Shown: positions 41,499 to 50,343 of the stretch, one piece after another
How the letters are laid out: the number at the start of each line of letters is the position of its first letter
How positions within the stretch are numbered: position 1 is the first letter of the stretch
Assembly (NCBI RefSeq): GCF_026241855.1
Contig: NZ_JAPJDC010000001.1
Location: forward strand, 2,790,001 to 2,854,000
DNA: 64,000 bases
Source of the DNA: Curtobacterium flaccumfaciens pv. betae
Lineage (GTDB): Bacteria > Actinomycetota > Actinomycetes > Actinomycetales > Microbacteriaceae
Reading direction: 5' to 3'
Notes under the pieces: model-generated
What the model was told of the DNA's origin: nothing
The model's database searches: none
What the model saw: the letters and a program-made list of their open reading frames with translations, nothing else
Translations under genes and position numbers: made by a program

Positions 41499-41782
41499 CG
41501 CACGGCTTGCATGGGTCCACCGGCATGGGGACGGACCGGGGGATCGTCAGCTCAACTCCGGCCCGCGCAGGAGGCTGGTGAGACCCCTCACCCGACCGTA
41601 GCCCTCGTAGCCGATATCGGCTTAGGAACGCAAGCGCCATGGGCAATCGCGCCCCGGTCCGAGCGCTAGGGCAACGCTCCAGGACCGGAGCGTCGATGCT
41701 CACCAACGAGCCTTGGTCGAAAGACCAATCGGGTGTGGCTCGCAGAAGGAACCTACGCGTCCTCGTTTCTGAGGAGAACCAG
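41499..41782. repeat. Long intergenic repeat, copy B left part
   Basis: Nearly identical to 49140-49423 (offset 7,641 bp), with one or two differences seen. It includes the palindrome TAGCCGATATCGGCT near 41612, which shares TAGCCGAT with the 19-bp element; a partial element (TGATAGCCGATCG) is at 41481-41493. The right part of the repeat resumes at about 42195, after an inserted gene. Confidence 0.85.
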
Positions 41783-41792
41783 GTTCAGCACC

Positions 41793-42131
41793 TCAACCAG
41801 TACACCCGCAGCTCAGCGCACCACGCATCGCCACCGCGACGCGTCCGGTGATCTCGTCGACGAAGTCCTGGTCGTCGTGCTCGAGCATGTCGTCAGGGGC
41901 ATTCGTTGCCATCACCGGGATCCCTGGGCCGAGGACAATGCTGGCGGTCACGCCGAGGCCGTCGTCGTCCGTGTTGGGGACGTCGACGACGTCTCCTTCC
42001 CCGGTTTGCGCGAGGATCGCCGCGTAGTGCAGGACCACCGATACGGCAGCGTCGCTGACCAGGATCGTTGCCGAGCCGTAGCCGAGGTTCTTCATCATAT
42101 TCCAAGCAGGTGCCGATGGACCCGTTCCCAT
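41793..42131 (-). CDS. Hypothetical acidic protein inserted in repeat B
   Basis: 112 residues from ATG 42131, with AAAGAGGTGTGCG upstream. Contains MKNLGYGSATILVSDAAVSV VLHYAAILAQTGEGDVVDVP, ASIVLGPGIPVMATNAPDDM and LEHDDQDFVDEITGRVAVAM. Copies A and C of the repeat lack this gene, so it is an insertion. Function unknown. Confidence 0.6.
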   Translation of the reverse strand: MGTGPSAPAWNMMKNLGYGSATILVSDAAVSVVLHYAAILAQTGEGDVVDVPNTDDDGLGVTASIVLGPGIPVMATNAPDDMLEHDDQDFVDEITGRVAVAMRGALSCGCTG

Positions 42132-42194
42132 CGCACACCTCTTTGGACGGTAGTGAGAGTTCGCTCTCCCGAGGGTCAGCGATGCGGCACTTGG

Positions 42195-42394
42195 ACAGCC
42201 GACGGCTCGGTGCCAGGCGGGCACACATGTTGGGCGAGGATCTTGGCTGCAGGTGCCGGACCGATCGGGTCGGAACGGTCCCTGGATGGGGACAGCGCAC
42301 TTTTCTGGCCTCTGGCGGATCGAGCCGGGACTAGGGAGAACACCTCCCGGCTCGACCCGCACCTGCGTGCCGACGGCGTCTCGATAGCCGATGG
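42195..42394. repeat. Long intergenic repeat, copy B right part with terminator and 19-bp element
   Basis: Matches 49440-49629. Contains the TCGAGCCGGGA/TCCCGGCTCGA hairpin at about 42326-42359 and GGCGTCTCGATAGCCGATGG at 42375-42394, which directly abuts the IS30 left end. Confidence 0.85.
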
Positions 42395-42395
42395 C

Positions 42396-43627
42396 GGTTC
42401 AAGGGGTCGTTGCAACGGGTGTTTGTTTCGGGTCCGAGAGTAGCTGCTCGAACGCTTCTGCCGGGGTGCGATAGTCCAGCGTTTTACGGGGTCGTCCGTT
42501 GAGTTCCGCGGCGACTTCGCGGAGCCGTTCCAGGGTGTGGACGCTGAGGTCGGTGGACTTGGGGAAGTACTGCCGGTGCAGACCGTTGGTGTTCTCGTTC
42601 GAGCCCCGCTGCCAGGACTTGTGCGGGTCGCAGAAGTAGATCGCCAAGTCCGTGGCGAGAGTGATGTCTTTGTGCCGGGCAAGCTCGGTGCCCTGATTCC
42701 ACGTCAACGACCGACGCAGATGCTCGGGCAGGGTTTGAATCGTGGGGATCATCGCGTCGCGGACCGCGTCGGCACTGTGCCCATCAGGTAGGTGGAGCAG
42801 CATCACGTATCGGGTCGTGCGTTCGACCAGGGCGCCGATCACGCTCCTGGCGTTGATCCCGACGATCAAGTCACCTTCCCAGTGGCCGGGAACGGCACGG
42901 TCGTCGGCCTCGGCAGGGCGCTCACTGATCAGGATCATGTCGCAGATCTTCGACCACGACGCCCTCCGGGGCTCGCCCCGGTGCCGGCGGAGGGCGCGGC
43001 CGGTGCGGAGGTGTTTGTGCAGGTCAGCGCGCAGGTGCCCGCGGCCCTGCACGAACAGGGACTGGTAGATCGTCTCGTGCGATACGTGCATCTCCGGCCG
43101 GTCAGGGAACGTCCTGGCCAGGTCATCACGGACCTGCTCCGGGGACCAGTTCCTCACCAACCGCAACTCGACCTGCAGGGCAAGCTCGACCCGGTCAAGC
43201 TTCCGGGACTTCGGGTGCCGCGCTCGGACTCGGCACTGCTTCTCCGCCGAGTACGGCCGGTAGTTCCCGCTAGCTGCAACGTTCCTGCTGAGCTCGCGAC
43301 TGATCGTCGATGGAGCCCGGCCGAGGGCTTTCGCGATCGCGTGCACGCCGGCACCGTTGAGGCGCAGGTCCGCGATCTGCAGCCGCTCTTCCAGACTCAG
43401 GTACCTGTCCGAGCGCGGCTTGTGCGCGAACGGGTTCCGCCCGCCGGCGGCTTTGACCCATCGGTATCCCTGACGTCGATCCACGCCGACAGCATCACAG
43501 GCCGCCGTCCGCCCGAGACCTTGTCTCAATAGCTCCCAGAACCGCGCTTCCCGCGCACGGTGTCCAAGCCTCGCTCCCATCTGCAACGCTCCGATTCACG
43601 GTGGTGTTGCAACGACCAGCTGAACCC
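42396..43627. mobile_element. IS30-family insertion sequence
   Basis: 1,232 bp. Terminal inverted repeats: left GGTTCAAGGGGTCGTTGCAA, right (minus strand) GGTTCAGCTGGTCGTTGCAA. No matching target duplication was seen at the ends. The left flank ends in GATAGCCGATGGC, and the right flank begins CAAGGATCGGCTATCGGACG, an inverted copy of the same word, so the element sits between two inverted TAGCCGAT sequences. Confidence 0.9.
42399..43586 (-). CDS. IS30-family transposase
   Basis: 395 residues if started at ATG 43586 (MQMGARLGHRAREARFWELL); MGARLG two codons later is possible. N-terminal HTH: RLQIADLRLNGAGVHAIAKA LGRAPSTISREL. DDE core: VPGHWEGDLIVG (first Asp), LTWNQGTELARH (second Asp region) and GSNENTNGLHRQYFPKSTDL (Glu). 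Length and motif order are normal for the family, so it is probably active. The stop codon lies inside the left inverted repeat. Confidence 0.95.
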   Translation of the reverse strand: MQMGARLGHRAREARFWELLRQGLGRTAACDAVGVDRRQGYRWVKAAGGRNPFAHKPRSDRYLSLEERLQIADLRLNGAGVHAIAKALGRAPSTISRELSRNVAASGNYRPYSAEKQCRVRARHPKSRKLDRVELALQVELRLVRNWSPEQVRDDLARTFPDRPEMHVSHETIYQSLFVQGRGHLRADLHKHLRTGRALRRHRGEPRRASWSKICDMILISERPAEADDRAVPGHWEGDLIVGINARSVIGALVERTTRYVMLLHLPDGHSADAVRDAMIPTIQTLPEHLRRSLTWNQGTELARHKDITLATDLAIYFCDPHKSWQRGSNENTNGLHRQYFPKSTDLSVHTLERLREVAAELNGRPRKTLDYRTPAEAFEQLLSDPKQTPVATTP

Positions 43628-43914
43628 AAGGATCGGCTATCGGACGTCGGTGGCTGACTCCTTGAACGGTATCCGCTTCGACTCTGGGCGTGGGTGACGC
43701 TCCGAGGGAGAGACACGACCGGCGCGCTGTGCCGTTTGTGTCGCACATGCTCTTGGTATGGATACGTCTCGTACGACCCGGGTACGCAGACGGCGTCACA
43801 CTCGCCGTGATGATCGTTCTCGGGGCCTCCCTGGTGCCCAACCGACCTCGCCGCAGCGACGTGGGTCAGTTCGTCGTCGTAGCCCTCCGCAATCCACTCC
43901 GTCAGTTCGGTGAC
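43628..43914. other. Short gap after the IS element
   Basis: No supported gene. Starts with the inverted 19-bp-type element (43631-43650) and leads into the rearranged ParB fragment. Confidence 0.4.
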
Positions 43915-44421
43915 TGCGTCGGCGTCGCCGTCGAACTCGGACAGGATCAACGCCTGGGTGAACGTCGCCTGCCCGGACGCCACGGCCGTGGCCGCCGCGT
44001 CCGACTTCGCGACAGTGAGGGTCTGCTTCACGGCGTCACGCTTCGTGCCTGTCTCGCGGGCGATCGCGGTGACCGACAGGCCCTCAATTTCCAACTGGCG
44101 GTACGCCGCGAGCCGGTCACCGTCCGTCAAGGCAGTGCGGCGCTCGTTCGCTACCAACTGCTCCGCAATCCGCTTGGCGGTGCTGTCGTCACGGGCCGTG
44201 ACGAACACCGGGACAGCCACGGCAGCCTCGCAGGCGGCGAGGACGCGCATCTGCCCGTCGCGGACCACCACGGCCCCGTCGGCGTTCCGGTAGCCGATAG
44301 TCGGCAGGAGCACCCCGTGCTGCTTCACGGAGGCCAGGAACGCCGGGTCGAGATCGGCCGCGGTGCGGACGTTGTTCTCGATCACCACGTCCGCCGCGGG
44401 GACGCGCACCAGGTCGACGCC
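43915..44421 (-). pseudogene. Second, truncated copy of the ParB-like gene
   Basis: 507 bp identical by eye to 18312-18818. The start region is replaced and carries a stop (TAG near 44465), and the 3' part after SEFDGDADA is lost, replaced by VTELTEWIAEGYDDELTHVA. Encodes only the ParB N-terminal and HTH region if translated from an internal start. Confidence 0.85.
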
Positions 44422-45414
44422 CGCCGCAGCGGGAGTCGCGTCGACGGCGACCGCGGGTTGGGGCTAGTCCGTCATGTGGGTGACGGCGATGTTCTCGATG
44501 AGTCCGAGAAGTTTCGACCGGCGCCATCCATTGACGGAGGAGATGAGCACGAGGGTGCCGGTCGAAAGTTCTCGCGTGCGGTGGTGGCGACGGCTTGCGG
44601 CCCGGAACCTCGTCCGTACAATCGCCGAAGGCTTCCCGGGCAAACAACGAACCCGTCAGGGTTCGACAAGCACTGGCCGGCTTGCCGGCTCCCCTCAGAC
44701 AAGATCAGCCCGCCAAAGGTGGCCCGCTCAGACCAGAACAGGCCACCGCCGGCGACCCGCTGAGGATTCCGCGCACACGAGGAGCTCGCCGGCGCGCAGA
44801 GGCCGGCGATGTGAAGCGGCCCCGGCCTGTTGAGGGGAACAGAACGGGGCCGCACTAGATCGAACCGATCGAGGCGGCTCAACCAGGTGCACCCGGTAAC
44901 CCGTGAAAATATTCCGAGTGCAGCAATGACGCTATGCGGGGCCTTCGACGCCCAGCAACCGGTTTGGCTATGACGTCGCTGAGAGCTCCACGCGGTGCTT
45001 CACAGCAGCCCGCCTCACCCATGCCGCGGTCGCGGTCTGACCGCTCCCTCACTCGATCAGGACGGCGTCACTGGTCGCGGCGATCACCTTCGCTTCCACG
45101 CGGCGATCGACACCGCGGTAGTTGCGGATCCACGCGTGCACGGGCGCCGCCGGCACGACGTCACCCACCGGTACTGCAAACGGGTGCCTGTGCCTCATCG
45201 GGATGCTTCGCCGAGACAGCTGCTCGGTTCCCTCAACTCGATCGCCACTCGAGATGAGCGCCAGCACCACGGTGGCCATCCGAAGCTCTACGAGGAGCTT
45301 GGAGAGACGCATGCGGGTGCGTCTCCGCGACTCGGCCGTTCCGTTATGAGCACGGATGGCCCTCCTGAGGGTATTGAGCGTCCTCCGAAAGTGGACCCGG
45401 CATCGAGAATGTAC
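44422..45414. repeat. Rearranged, diverged copy of the 18.8-20.2 kb segment
   Basis: In order it contains a remnant of the structured element's right arm (CGCCGAAGGCTTCCCGGGCA near 44625), text matching 19640-19735, the GC hairpin at 44815-44854, and a shortened version of the 1,058-bp block from about 44958 (GCTATGAC...GAGAGCTCCACGCGGTGCTT). A minus-strand frame retains GDVVPAAPVHAWIRNYRGVD and RRVEAKVIAAT (about 45060-45165). No intact gene. Confidence 0.7.
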
Positions 45415-45640
45415 TCCCCTGGTCATCCTCATCGACGAGACCCAATCCGCCGATCCGGCGGGGCTACGGACACTGGTCTACGCCTGGCAGCACCTGCAAG
45501 CTGAGGGCACCGATGTCCCAGCCGCGATATAAGCCGCAGGCTTTCCGAACGCTCCCGAAACCATCGCGGGGATCGTCACGTTCATTGAACTCTGCGCCTA
45601 CCGACCGCTCGGGCCCCTGCACCAGAAGGGGGAAGAGAGC
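45415..45640 (+). pseudogene. AAA ATPase fragment
   Basis: The plus frame reads VILIDETQSADPAGLRTLVY AWQHLQAEGTDVPAAI, a Walker B-type stretch, then a stop; the next frame continues GFPNAPETIAGIVTFIELCA YRPLGPL. Such text is typical of plasmid or phage AAA ATPases. No Walker A or 3' part. Confidence 0.5.
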
Positions 45641-46121
45641 GTCAACCCTTCCGCAAAAGGCGCTCATAAGGCGCGCCCTCATCCCGTCACTCGCGCCCTG
45701 TCGGCCCGCCCAGGAGGCAGGAGCAAACTTCTTCATCAGTTTAGTACTCGCCGCGCTCGGGGGCAGGTAGCTACGGATCCGGGCTTACGACATCGCCTAG
45801 GCCCCCTCGCTTTCAACCACGAGAGTTCTTACCAGGCCACCGAATTGAGCAAGTTGTTCCGACGCACTCATCATCGCTCTGCGCGGCGCAGAAACCTATT
45901 CTGGATGGCTTCGGAGTTGATGTACGCACTCCTCCTCATCGGTAGGACCCCGGACGGCTACGAGTTGCCCTCCGCGCTCCGCCTCCTTCCGGTGGAACTC
46001 ACGCCACAACGAGAGGGAGCGCCCCGATCTGAACCGGGGCGCTCTGTTGGATGCTAAGAGCAAGTTAAGGCTGTCACCCTTGGCGAGTCCTAGTCCCTTC
46101 AGCCTTCGAAGCCGATGCGAT
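45641..46121. other. Gap with a strong hairpin
   Basis: No supported gene. AGCGCCCCGATC and GAACCGGGGCGCT (46018-46043) form a stem that could terminate the convergent secreted-protein gene. Confidence 0.45.
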
Positions 46122-46574
46122 TCACACGCCTTTCGACTGCAAACCGGGCGGGCGGTCGTTGAAAATGATCCAATTCTTCGCCATGCCTGGGAAGAGCGTC
46201 CCACGACCGCCGGCGAAAGCATAATCAGGGTTGCATCCTGGAGCCCCAAACGACTGAACGTTGAGCCGGGCGTCGGGTAGCGAGTAGCTCCAGTTAGCCC
46301 AGGGAATCTGCTTCGGTCGATAGTTTGTGATAGTAATGCAAGTCCGCAAGCCTTTCGGCCCTGACACCAGGATCGACCGCACATCCGACGAGGTGCCCCG
46401 CCATGCTGTGTGGAAGGTAACTGCCACGTTGCTACCACTGGAGTTGTCGAGCGTCTCGGCCTGTGCAGACTGAGCAATCCCGGCACCAGCCACGATTGTT
46501 GCCGCACCAAGCAGGACCGTGGTTGCCGCGTAGGTGTATCGTCTACCAATTCGCGTGTGGTTGAGAGAGCGCAT
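46122..46574 (-). CDS. Secreted protein of unknown function
   Basis: 150 residues from ATG 46574, with AGGAGATCTC upstream. Signal peptide about 12-39 (TTVLLGAATIVAGAGIAQSA QA). Mature part: SGSNVAVTFHTAWRGTSSDV, GLRTCITITNYRPKQIPWAN, APGCNPDYAFAGGRGTLFPG, with two cysteines. Lower GC than core genes. No enzyme motif. The neighbour is the Cys-rich secreted protein. Confidence 0.65.
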   Translation of the reverse strand: MRSLNHTRIGRRYTYAATTVLLGAATIVAGAGIAQSAQAETLDNSSGSNVAVTFHTAWRGTSSDVRSILVSGPKGLRTCITITNYRPKQIPWANWSYSLPDARLNVQSFGAPGCNPDYAFAGGRGTLFPGMAKNWIIFNDRPPGLQSKGV

Positions 46575-46650
46575 GAGATCTCCTAATAATGTCTTGTTCG
46601 GGATCGAATCGTGCTATCGAGCGTCGTCACTCTGTCGGATACCGAGATGA

Positions 46651-47133
46651 TCAATTGTGCCAAGGTTGCGCATCCACGTGTGGCTTACGTGAGGGATGCT
46701 TCAAATCGAGGGTAGAATAGTATCGATAGATTTTATTGACCGCCATCCCGGGACATGGATCCAGCTGTGAAGTAATTTGGGGCATGCCGGTGGCTACAGC
46801 GAAATGCTCACATGTGTCCATCGAAAAGAACTTCACCGCAGTTGATCCTTGCCAAGCATTGCCGTAGTATTTCTTCATGAACTGCAGCTTGCTCTGACAC
46901 GTCGAGTCACCTCCGTTTGCCACTTTCACGATGAGTCCTGTGCCATACCCTCCGCTTTGATTCGAAGAATTGTATGCCCCACACACGCGGTAGCCGGCCT
47001 GCGCCTGCGCCGGCGCCGGGCCGGTAATGACAAGCGCACTCACTGCGCACAGCAAGGCGGCCGAAATCATCACACCTCGCGAGGATCGAAATTGCCCCTC
47101 GGGGATGGCGGCCTTTCGGCTACTGAAAATCAT
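46651..47133 (-). CDS. Secreted Cys-rich protein, PHVxAQPWHN family, copy 2
   Basis: 160 residues from ATG 47133 (MIFSSRKAAIPEGQF); in-frame ATGs upstream at MKRMRN are possible. Signal peptide ends near APAQAQA. Mature protein: GYRVCGAYNSSNQSGGYGTG, STCQSKLQFMKKYYGNAWQG, DTCEHFAVATGMPQI, DPCPGMAVNKIYRYYSTLDL and HPSRKPHVDAQPWHN. It shares these blocks with the product of 10982-11455. A family palindrome lies about 150 bp upstream. Function unknown. Confidence 0.75.
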   Translation of the reverse strand: MIFSSRKAAIPEGQFRSSRGVMISAALLCAVSALVITGPAPAQAQAGYRVCGAYNSSNQSGGYGTGLIVKVANGGDSTCQSKLQFMKKYYGNAWQGSTAVKFFSMDTCEHFAVATGMPQITSQLDPCPGMAVNKIYRYYSTLDLKHPSRKPHVDAQPWHN

Positions 47134-47283
47134 ATTCCTCATCCTTTTCATCATGCTGATAAGTGTTCGAGCACTCAAGGTCTCGCTGTTTGTGGGACAC
47201 CCCGATCCAGTCGTCGATCTCGAACCCCTCGACGTGGAGGTCCTAGCTGGTCGTCGACAAGAGAAGGCGCACCGCAATGTTCT

Positions 47284-47300
47284 CTAGACGATCGTATAGC
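47284..47300. promoter_or_regulatory. ACGATCGT palindrome (candidate operator 9)
   Basis: On the minus strand GCTATACGATCGTCTAG, upstream of the Cys-rich gene at 46651-47133. TATACGATCGTCTA is the same 14 bases as at 8374-8387. Confidence 0.65.
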
Positions 47301-47752
47301 CGGGTGCTGGTTCGCGCGAGGGAGAAAGCCTGAGAGTCCACAGGGGTGCCGGCCTGAAGCTCACTGCATAGCGGCCAGCATGAACTGGGCGCCGGTGAGT
47401 AAGACGCGCCCTCTGCCGTCTAATCAGAGCTCCACCTGGTTGGGGCTGAGGCAGCAGCGAGAGAGGCTCTGGGGCCTCTCGCTGTGCTGACTGCTTCGGA
47501 TACCCGACCGTTAGAGGCTCGTCTGCTGAACCTCTAGGGAGGAGGCCCTGTGAGTGCCCATTCCTGATGCATCATCAAGAATAAATGATATCGAGGCCGT
47601 GCAGGCGTTCCTATGAACCCTCGCTACGTCGCAGCGAGTTAGCGCTGCGAGACGCACGAATCGACCAAAATCCGCCTGTTCGATTCCGACCTACCAAAAA
47701 TGTTATTTATTCATGCAGCGCTCCCCCGGCTTGATTAGGGCGAAACGCGGGT
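47301..47752. other. Gap with nothing recognised
   Basis: About 450 bp of mixed composition. No ORF with coding bias; AT-rich near 47580-47720. Confidence 0.4.
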
Positions 47753-47917
47753 TTACCAGCCGATCGTGTGCAGTATTGCGAGCGTCATCGGCCCGGGACT
47801 TCGAATCGTCTCGCCGTAGTTCAAAACGGCAGTCATGAGTGCGTCCGGGCTTCCTTCTGGATACGCTCCGCATGGGTCACCGAAGTCCGCGACGACTGGG
47901 CAACTGTCGACGCCCAT
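47753..47917 (-). pseudogene. Possible C-terminal fragment of a secreted metalloprotease
   Basis: 54 residues: MGVDSCPVVADFGDPCGAYP and ending GPMTLAILHTIGW. A final ALxxIGW preceded by a short Pro/Gly segment is typical of matrixin-like secreted proteases, where it packs behind the catalytic domain. The rest is missing. Tentative. Confidence 0.3.
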
Positions 47918-47980
47918 TAGGCCGACCGTAGGGGGCTTGCTACGATGGAGGAGAGGGAACTGCGACGAGGAGCAGGCTGA

Positions 47981-48625
47981 GTGGATGAGATGACCGCACC
48001 AGAGCGAGCACGGCAAGCGATAATTGTAGCGGCCGGTGCCCAATTTGCCTTGTTTGGCTACGAAGCAACATCCCTATCCCGAATCACGAAGGCAATGGGG
48101 AAACCAAAATCAGCGATCGGGTACCACCAATTCCCGTCGAAAGCCTCGCTTGCCTTAGCGGTGATCGAGCAGCAACAGCAACGGTGGAGGACAATCGCGG
48201 AGGTCATACCCAAGAGGGCACATCTCGAATATCTAGCAACGTTGCTCCTAACGACGTCCGTCGAAGCACGACAGTCCCCAATCGCTGCGGGCGCAATCCG
48301 GCTTTTGCACGAGGCGGCTTCGACAAATTTTCCCGTTCCTCCCGGCTTCAATTGGCCCGAGCTGATAAACCGCGAACTTCATGCTTGCTTCGTTGATGCA
48401 AATATTAACCCACGGTTACTACCCACGCATGCCGCGTCACTACTTCTGAATGCTAGTTACGGTCTCTTGACATCGTCCCAAAAGTTCGGGTTCGAAGAAT
48501 TCATCGATCACCTTAAGGCTCTTTGGATCCCACTATTCGAGTCATTTGGCTTTCGAGATGCGGGAGAACGCATTAATCAAGTGGGGCCCGCATCAATGCC
48601 AAACGAACTGAACGCTGCCTGTTGA
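47981..48625 (+). CDS. TetR-family regulator, gamma-butyrolactone-receptor-like
   Basis: 214 residues from GTG 47981. The HTH region RARQAIIVAAGAQFALFGYE ATSLSRITKAMGKPKSAIGY HQFPSKASLALAVIEQQQQ is the ScbR/ArpA pattern (AAxxxFxxxGYxxTSL...KxAxxxHFPSKExLAxAVIEQQ). The C-terminal ligand domain is helical with SLLLNASYGLLTSSQKF. Relatives in streptomycetes sense diffusible butyrolactones. Whether it binds the ACGATCGT palindromes is unknown; it is the second TetR candidate in the island. Confidence 0.85.
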   Translation: MDEMTAPERARQAIIVAAGAQFALFGYEATSLSRITKAMGKPKSAIGYHQFPSKASLALAVIEQQQQRWRTIAEVIPKRAHLEYLATLLLTTSVEARQSPIAAGAIRLLHEAASTNFPVPPGFNWPELINRELHACFVDANINPRLLPTHAASLLLNASYGLLTSSQKFGFEEFIDHLKALWIPLFESFGFRDAGERINQVGPASMPNELNAAC

Positions 48626-49139
48626 ACTGCATCAACAGCATTAGGAAGGTTGATACCCAGAACTAGGAGGGCGTCGCTAAGGATTCAACCCGTCGGTATA
48701 TGCAATACCTTCCCTTTAGTTCTTCCCGGTTGGATGCTCGATCAAGTCGCCGCCGGGTCCGTCCGCGTGGTGTCGAACACGGGCAGGATCGGGAACCGGG
48801 GATACTGCTAGATCTGGGCTGGCGAGTCGTCGCTCTCTGCGCCGGTGCCGGCTGCGACACCACCACCAACAGCGACCCCAACAGGGCAACCAATGTCACC
48901 ACCGCCAGGACCGCTCCACGAACACGACCAGACAACGACGCAACGAACACGCGGAGAACCCCTCAACGCGTCACACCAACGCACAGCCCCCATGGCTGCA
49001 CTGTGCAACTCCACACGAAACTACGGAGGAACGCTCAGTACCGCACCCGCACATGTGGGGGTCGAACCATGCCGCGCCCGACCACTAAGCAAGCGAAACG
49101 AACCCGCTCCCCGAACCAGTCGGAAAGCCGACCGCTCGC
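48626..49139. other. Gap with a truncated secreted-protein start
   Basis: On the minus strand, 48663-48950, a frame starts MFVASLSGRVRGAVLAVVTL and continues VALLGSLLVVVSQPAPAQRA, a signal peptide, but what follows has no coding bias. Probably the 5' end of a lost gene. Confidence 0.4.
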
Positions 49140-49630
49140 CGCACGGCTTGCATGGGTCCACCGGCATGGGGACGGACCGGGGGATCGTCAGCTCAACTCC
49201 GGCCCGCGCAGGAGGCTGGTGAGACCCCTCACCCGACCGTAGCCCTCGTAGCCGATATCGGCTTAGGAACGCAAGCGCCATGGGCAATCGCGCCCCGGTC
49301 CGAGCGCTAGGGCAACGCTCCAGGACCGGAGCGTCGATGCTCACCAACGAGCCTTGGTCGAAAGACCAATCGGGTGTGGCTCGCAGAAGGAACCTACGCG
49401 TCCTCGTTTCTGAGGACAACCAGGCATCGCGCTACCCGGCCACACGGTGCCAGCCGGCACACATGTGGAGCGAGGACCTTGACTGCAGGTGCCGGACCGA
49501 TCGGGTCGGAACGGTCCCTGGATGGGGACAGCGCACTCTTCTGGCCCCGGCGAATCGAGCCGGGACTAGGGAGAACACCTCCCGGCTCGACCCGCACCTG
49601 CGGACCGACGGCGTCTCGATAGCCGATGGG
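49140..49630. repeat. Long intergenic repeat, copy C (uninterrupted)
   Basis: Complete version of the repeat seen at 21206 and 41499/42195. Contains the palindrome TAGCCGATATCGGCT near 49253, the TCGAGCCGGGA hairpin at about 49555-49590, and GGCGTCTCGATAGCCGATGG at 49610-49629. Confidence 0.85.
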
Positions 49631-49809
49631 TGGCCAAGGCGCACGAGGGCGCACCTCTTCCTCGGCTGAGTCTCCCTCGGTACCGTGGTGACATGGACTG
49701 CTTCGCGAGCTGGCGCACGCGCGACTGAAGGGACGGCCCTAGCCGTCGCTCTCCTCCACCCCAACCCCGGGCGTGGAGCCTTCAGACTGCTCACGAGAGA
49801 AGCGCAACC

Positions 49810-50286
49810 ATGCACATCCGCGACTGCACCCCGCTCGACTTGCCCGCGCTCACCGAGCTCACGATCGATACCTTCCGCCCCCTCCTCGCCGGCTCACTCG
49901 TGCAGTTAAGAGCCGAGGTCACCGCGCACGACCACGGACACTGGGAAGACGACTACCACCGCGAGGTCCCCTCCCTGCTCGCTCCCGATGAGGGCCGCTT
50001 CATCACACTGGCGGAGGAACACGGCAAACCGCTCGGCTACGTCGGCTGGAACATCACGGGCACGTCATCCGGACGGCTGGAGATGGTTGCCGTCCACCCT
50101 GACGCTCGACGACGCGGAGTCGCGCGAGCGCTCTGCTCAGCGGCACTGACCAGACTCGAAGAGCTTGGCGTCGCCGTCGTGCACATCGGAACCGGCGGCG
50201 ACGACTTCCACGCGCCAGCACGAGCCCTCTACGAATCCCTCGGCTTCATCCCGTACCCGACCGTCGACTACGCCCGGACACTCTGA
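49810..50286 (+). CDS. GNAT-family N-acetyltransferase
   Basis: 158 residues from ATG 49810. Complete GNAT fold: MHIRDCTPLDLPALTELTID, PLGYVGWNITGTSSGRLEMV, AVHPDARRRGVARALCSAAL (acetyl-CoA pyrophosphate loop RRRGVA) and ARALYESLGFIPYPTVDYAR. Substrate unknown. Lies between copy C of the long repeat and the element at 50344, as if it were a cassette. Confidence 0.9.
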   Translation: MHIRDCTPLDLPALTELTIDTFRPLLAGSLVQLRAEVTAHDHGHWEDDYHREVPSLLAPDEGRFITLAEEHGKPLGYVGWNITGTSSGRLEMVAVHPDARRRGVARALCSAALTRLEELGVAVVHIGTGGDDFHAPARALYESLGFIPYPTVDYARTL

Positions 50287-50289
50287 TCC

Positions 50290-50326
50290 GAGCCGGGAGG
50301 GCCGCCAACTGCAGCCCTCCCGGCTC
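50290..50326 (+). terminator. Terminator of the GNAT gene
   Basis: GAGCCGGGAGGGC pairs with GCCCTCCCGGCTC around CGCCAACTGCA, directly after the stop. Confidence 0.8.
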
Positions 50327-50343
50327 ACCACGTCGCCGCCGGC

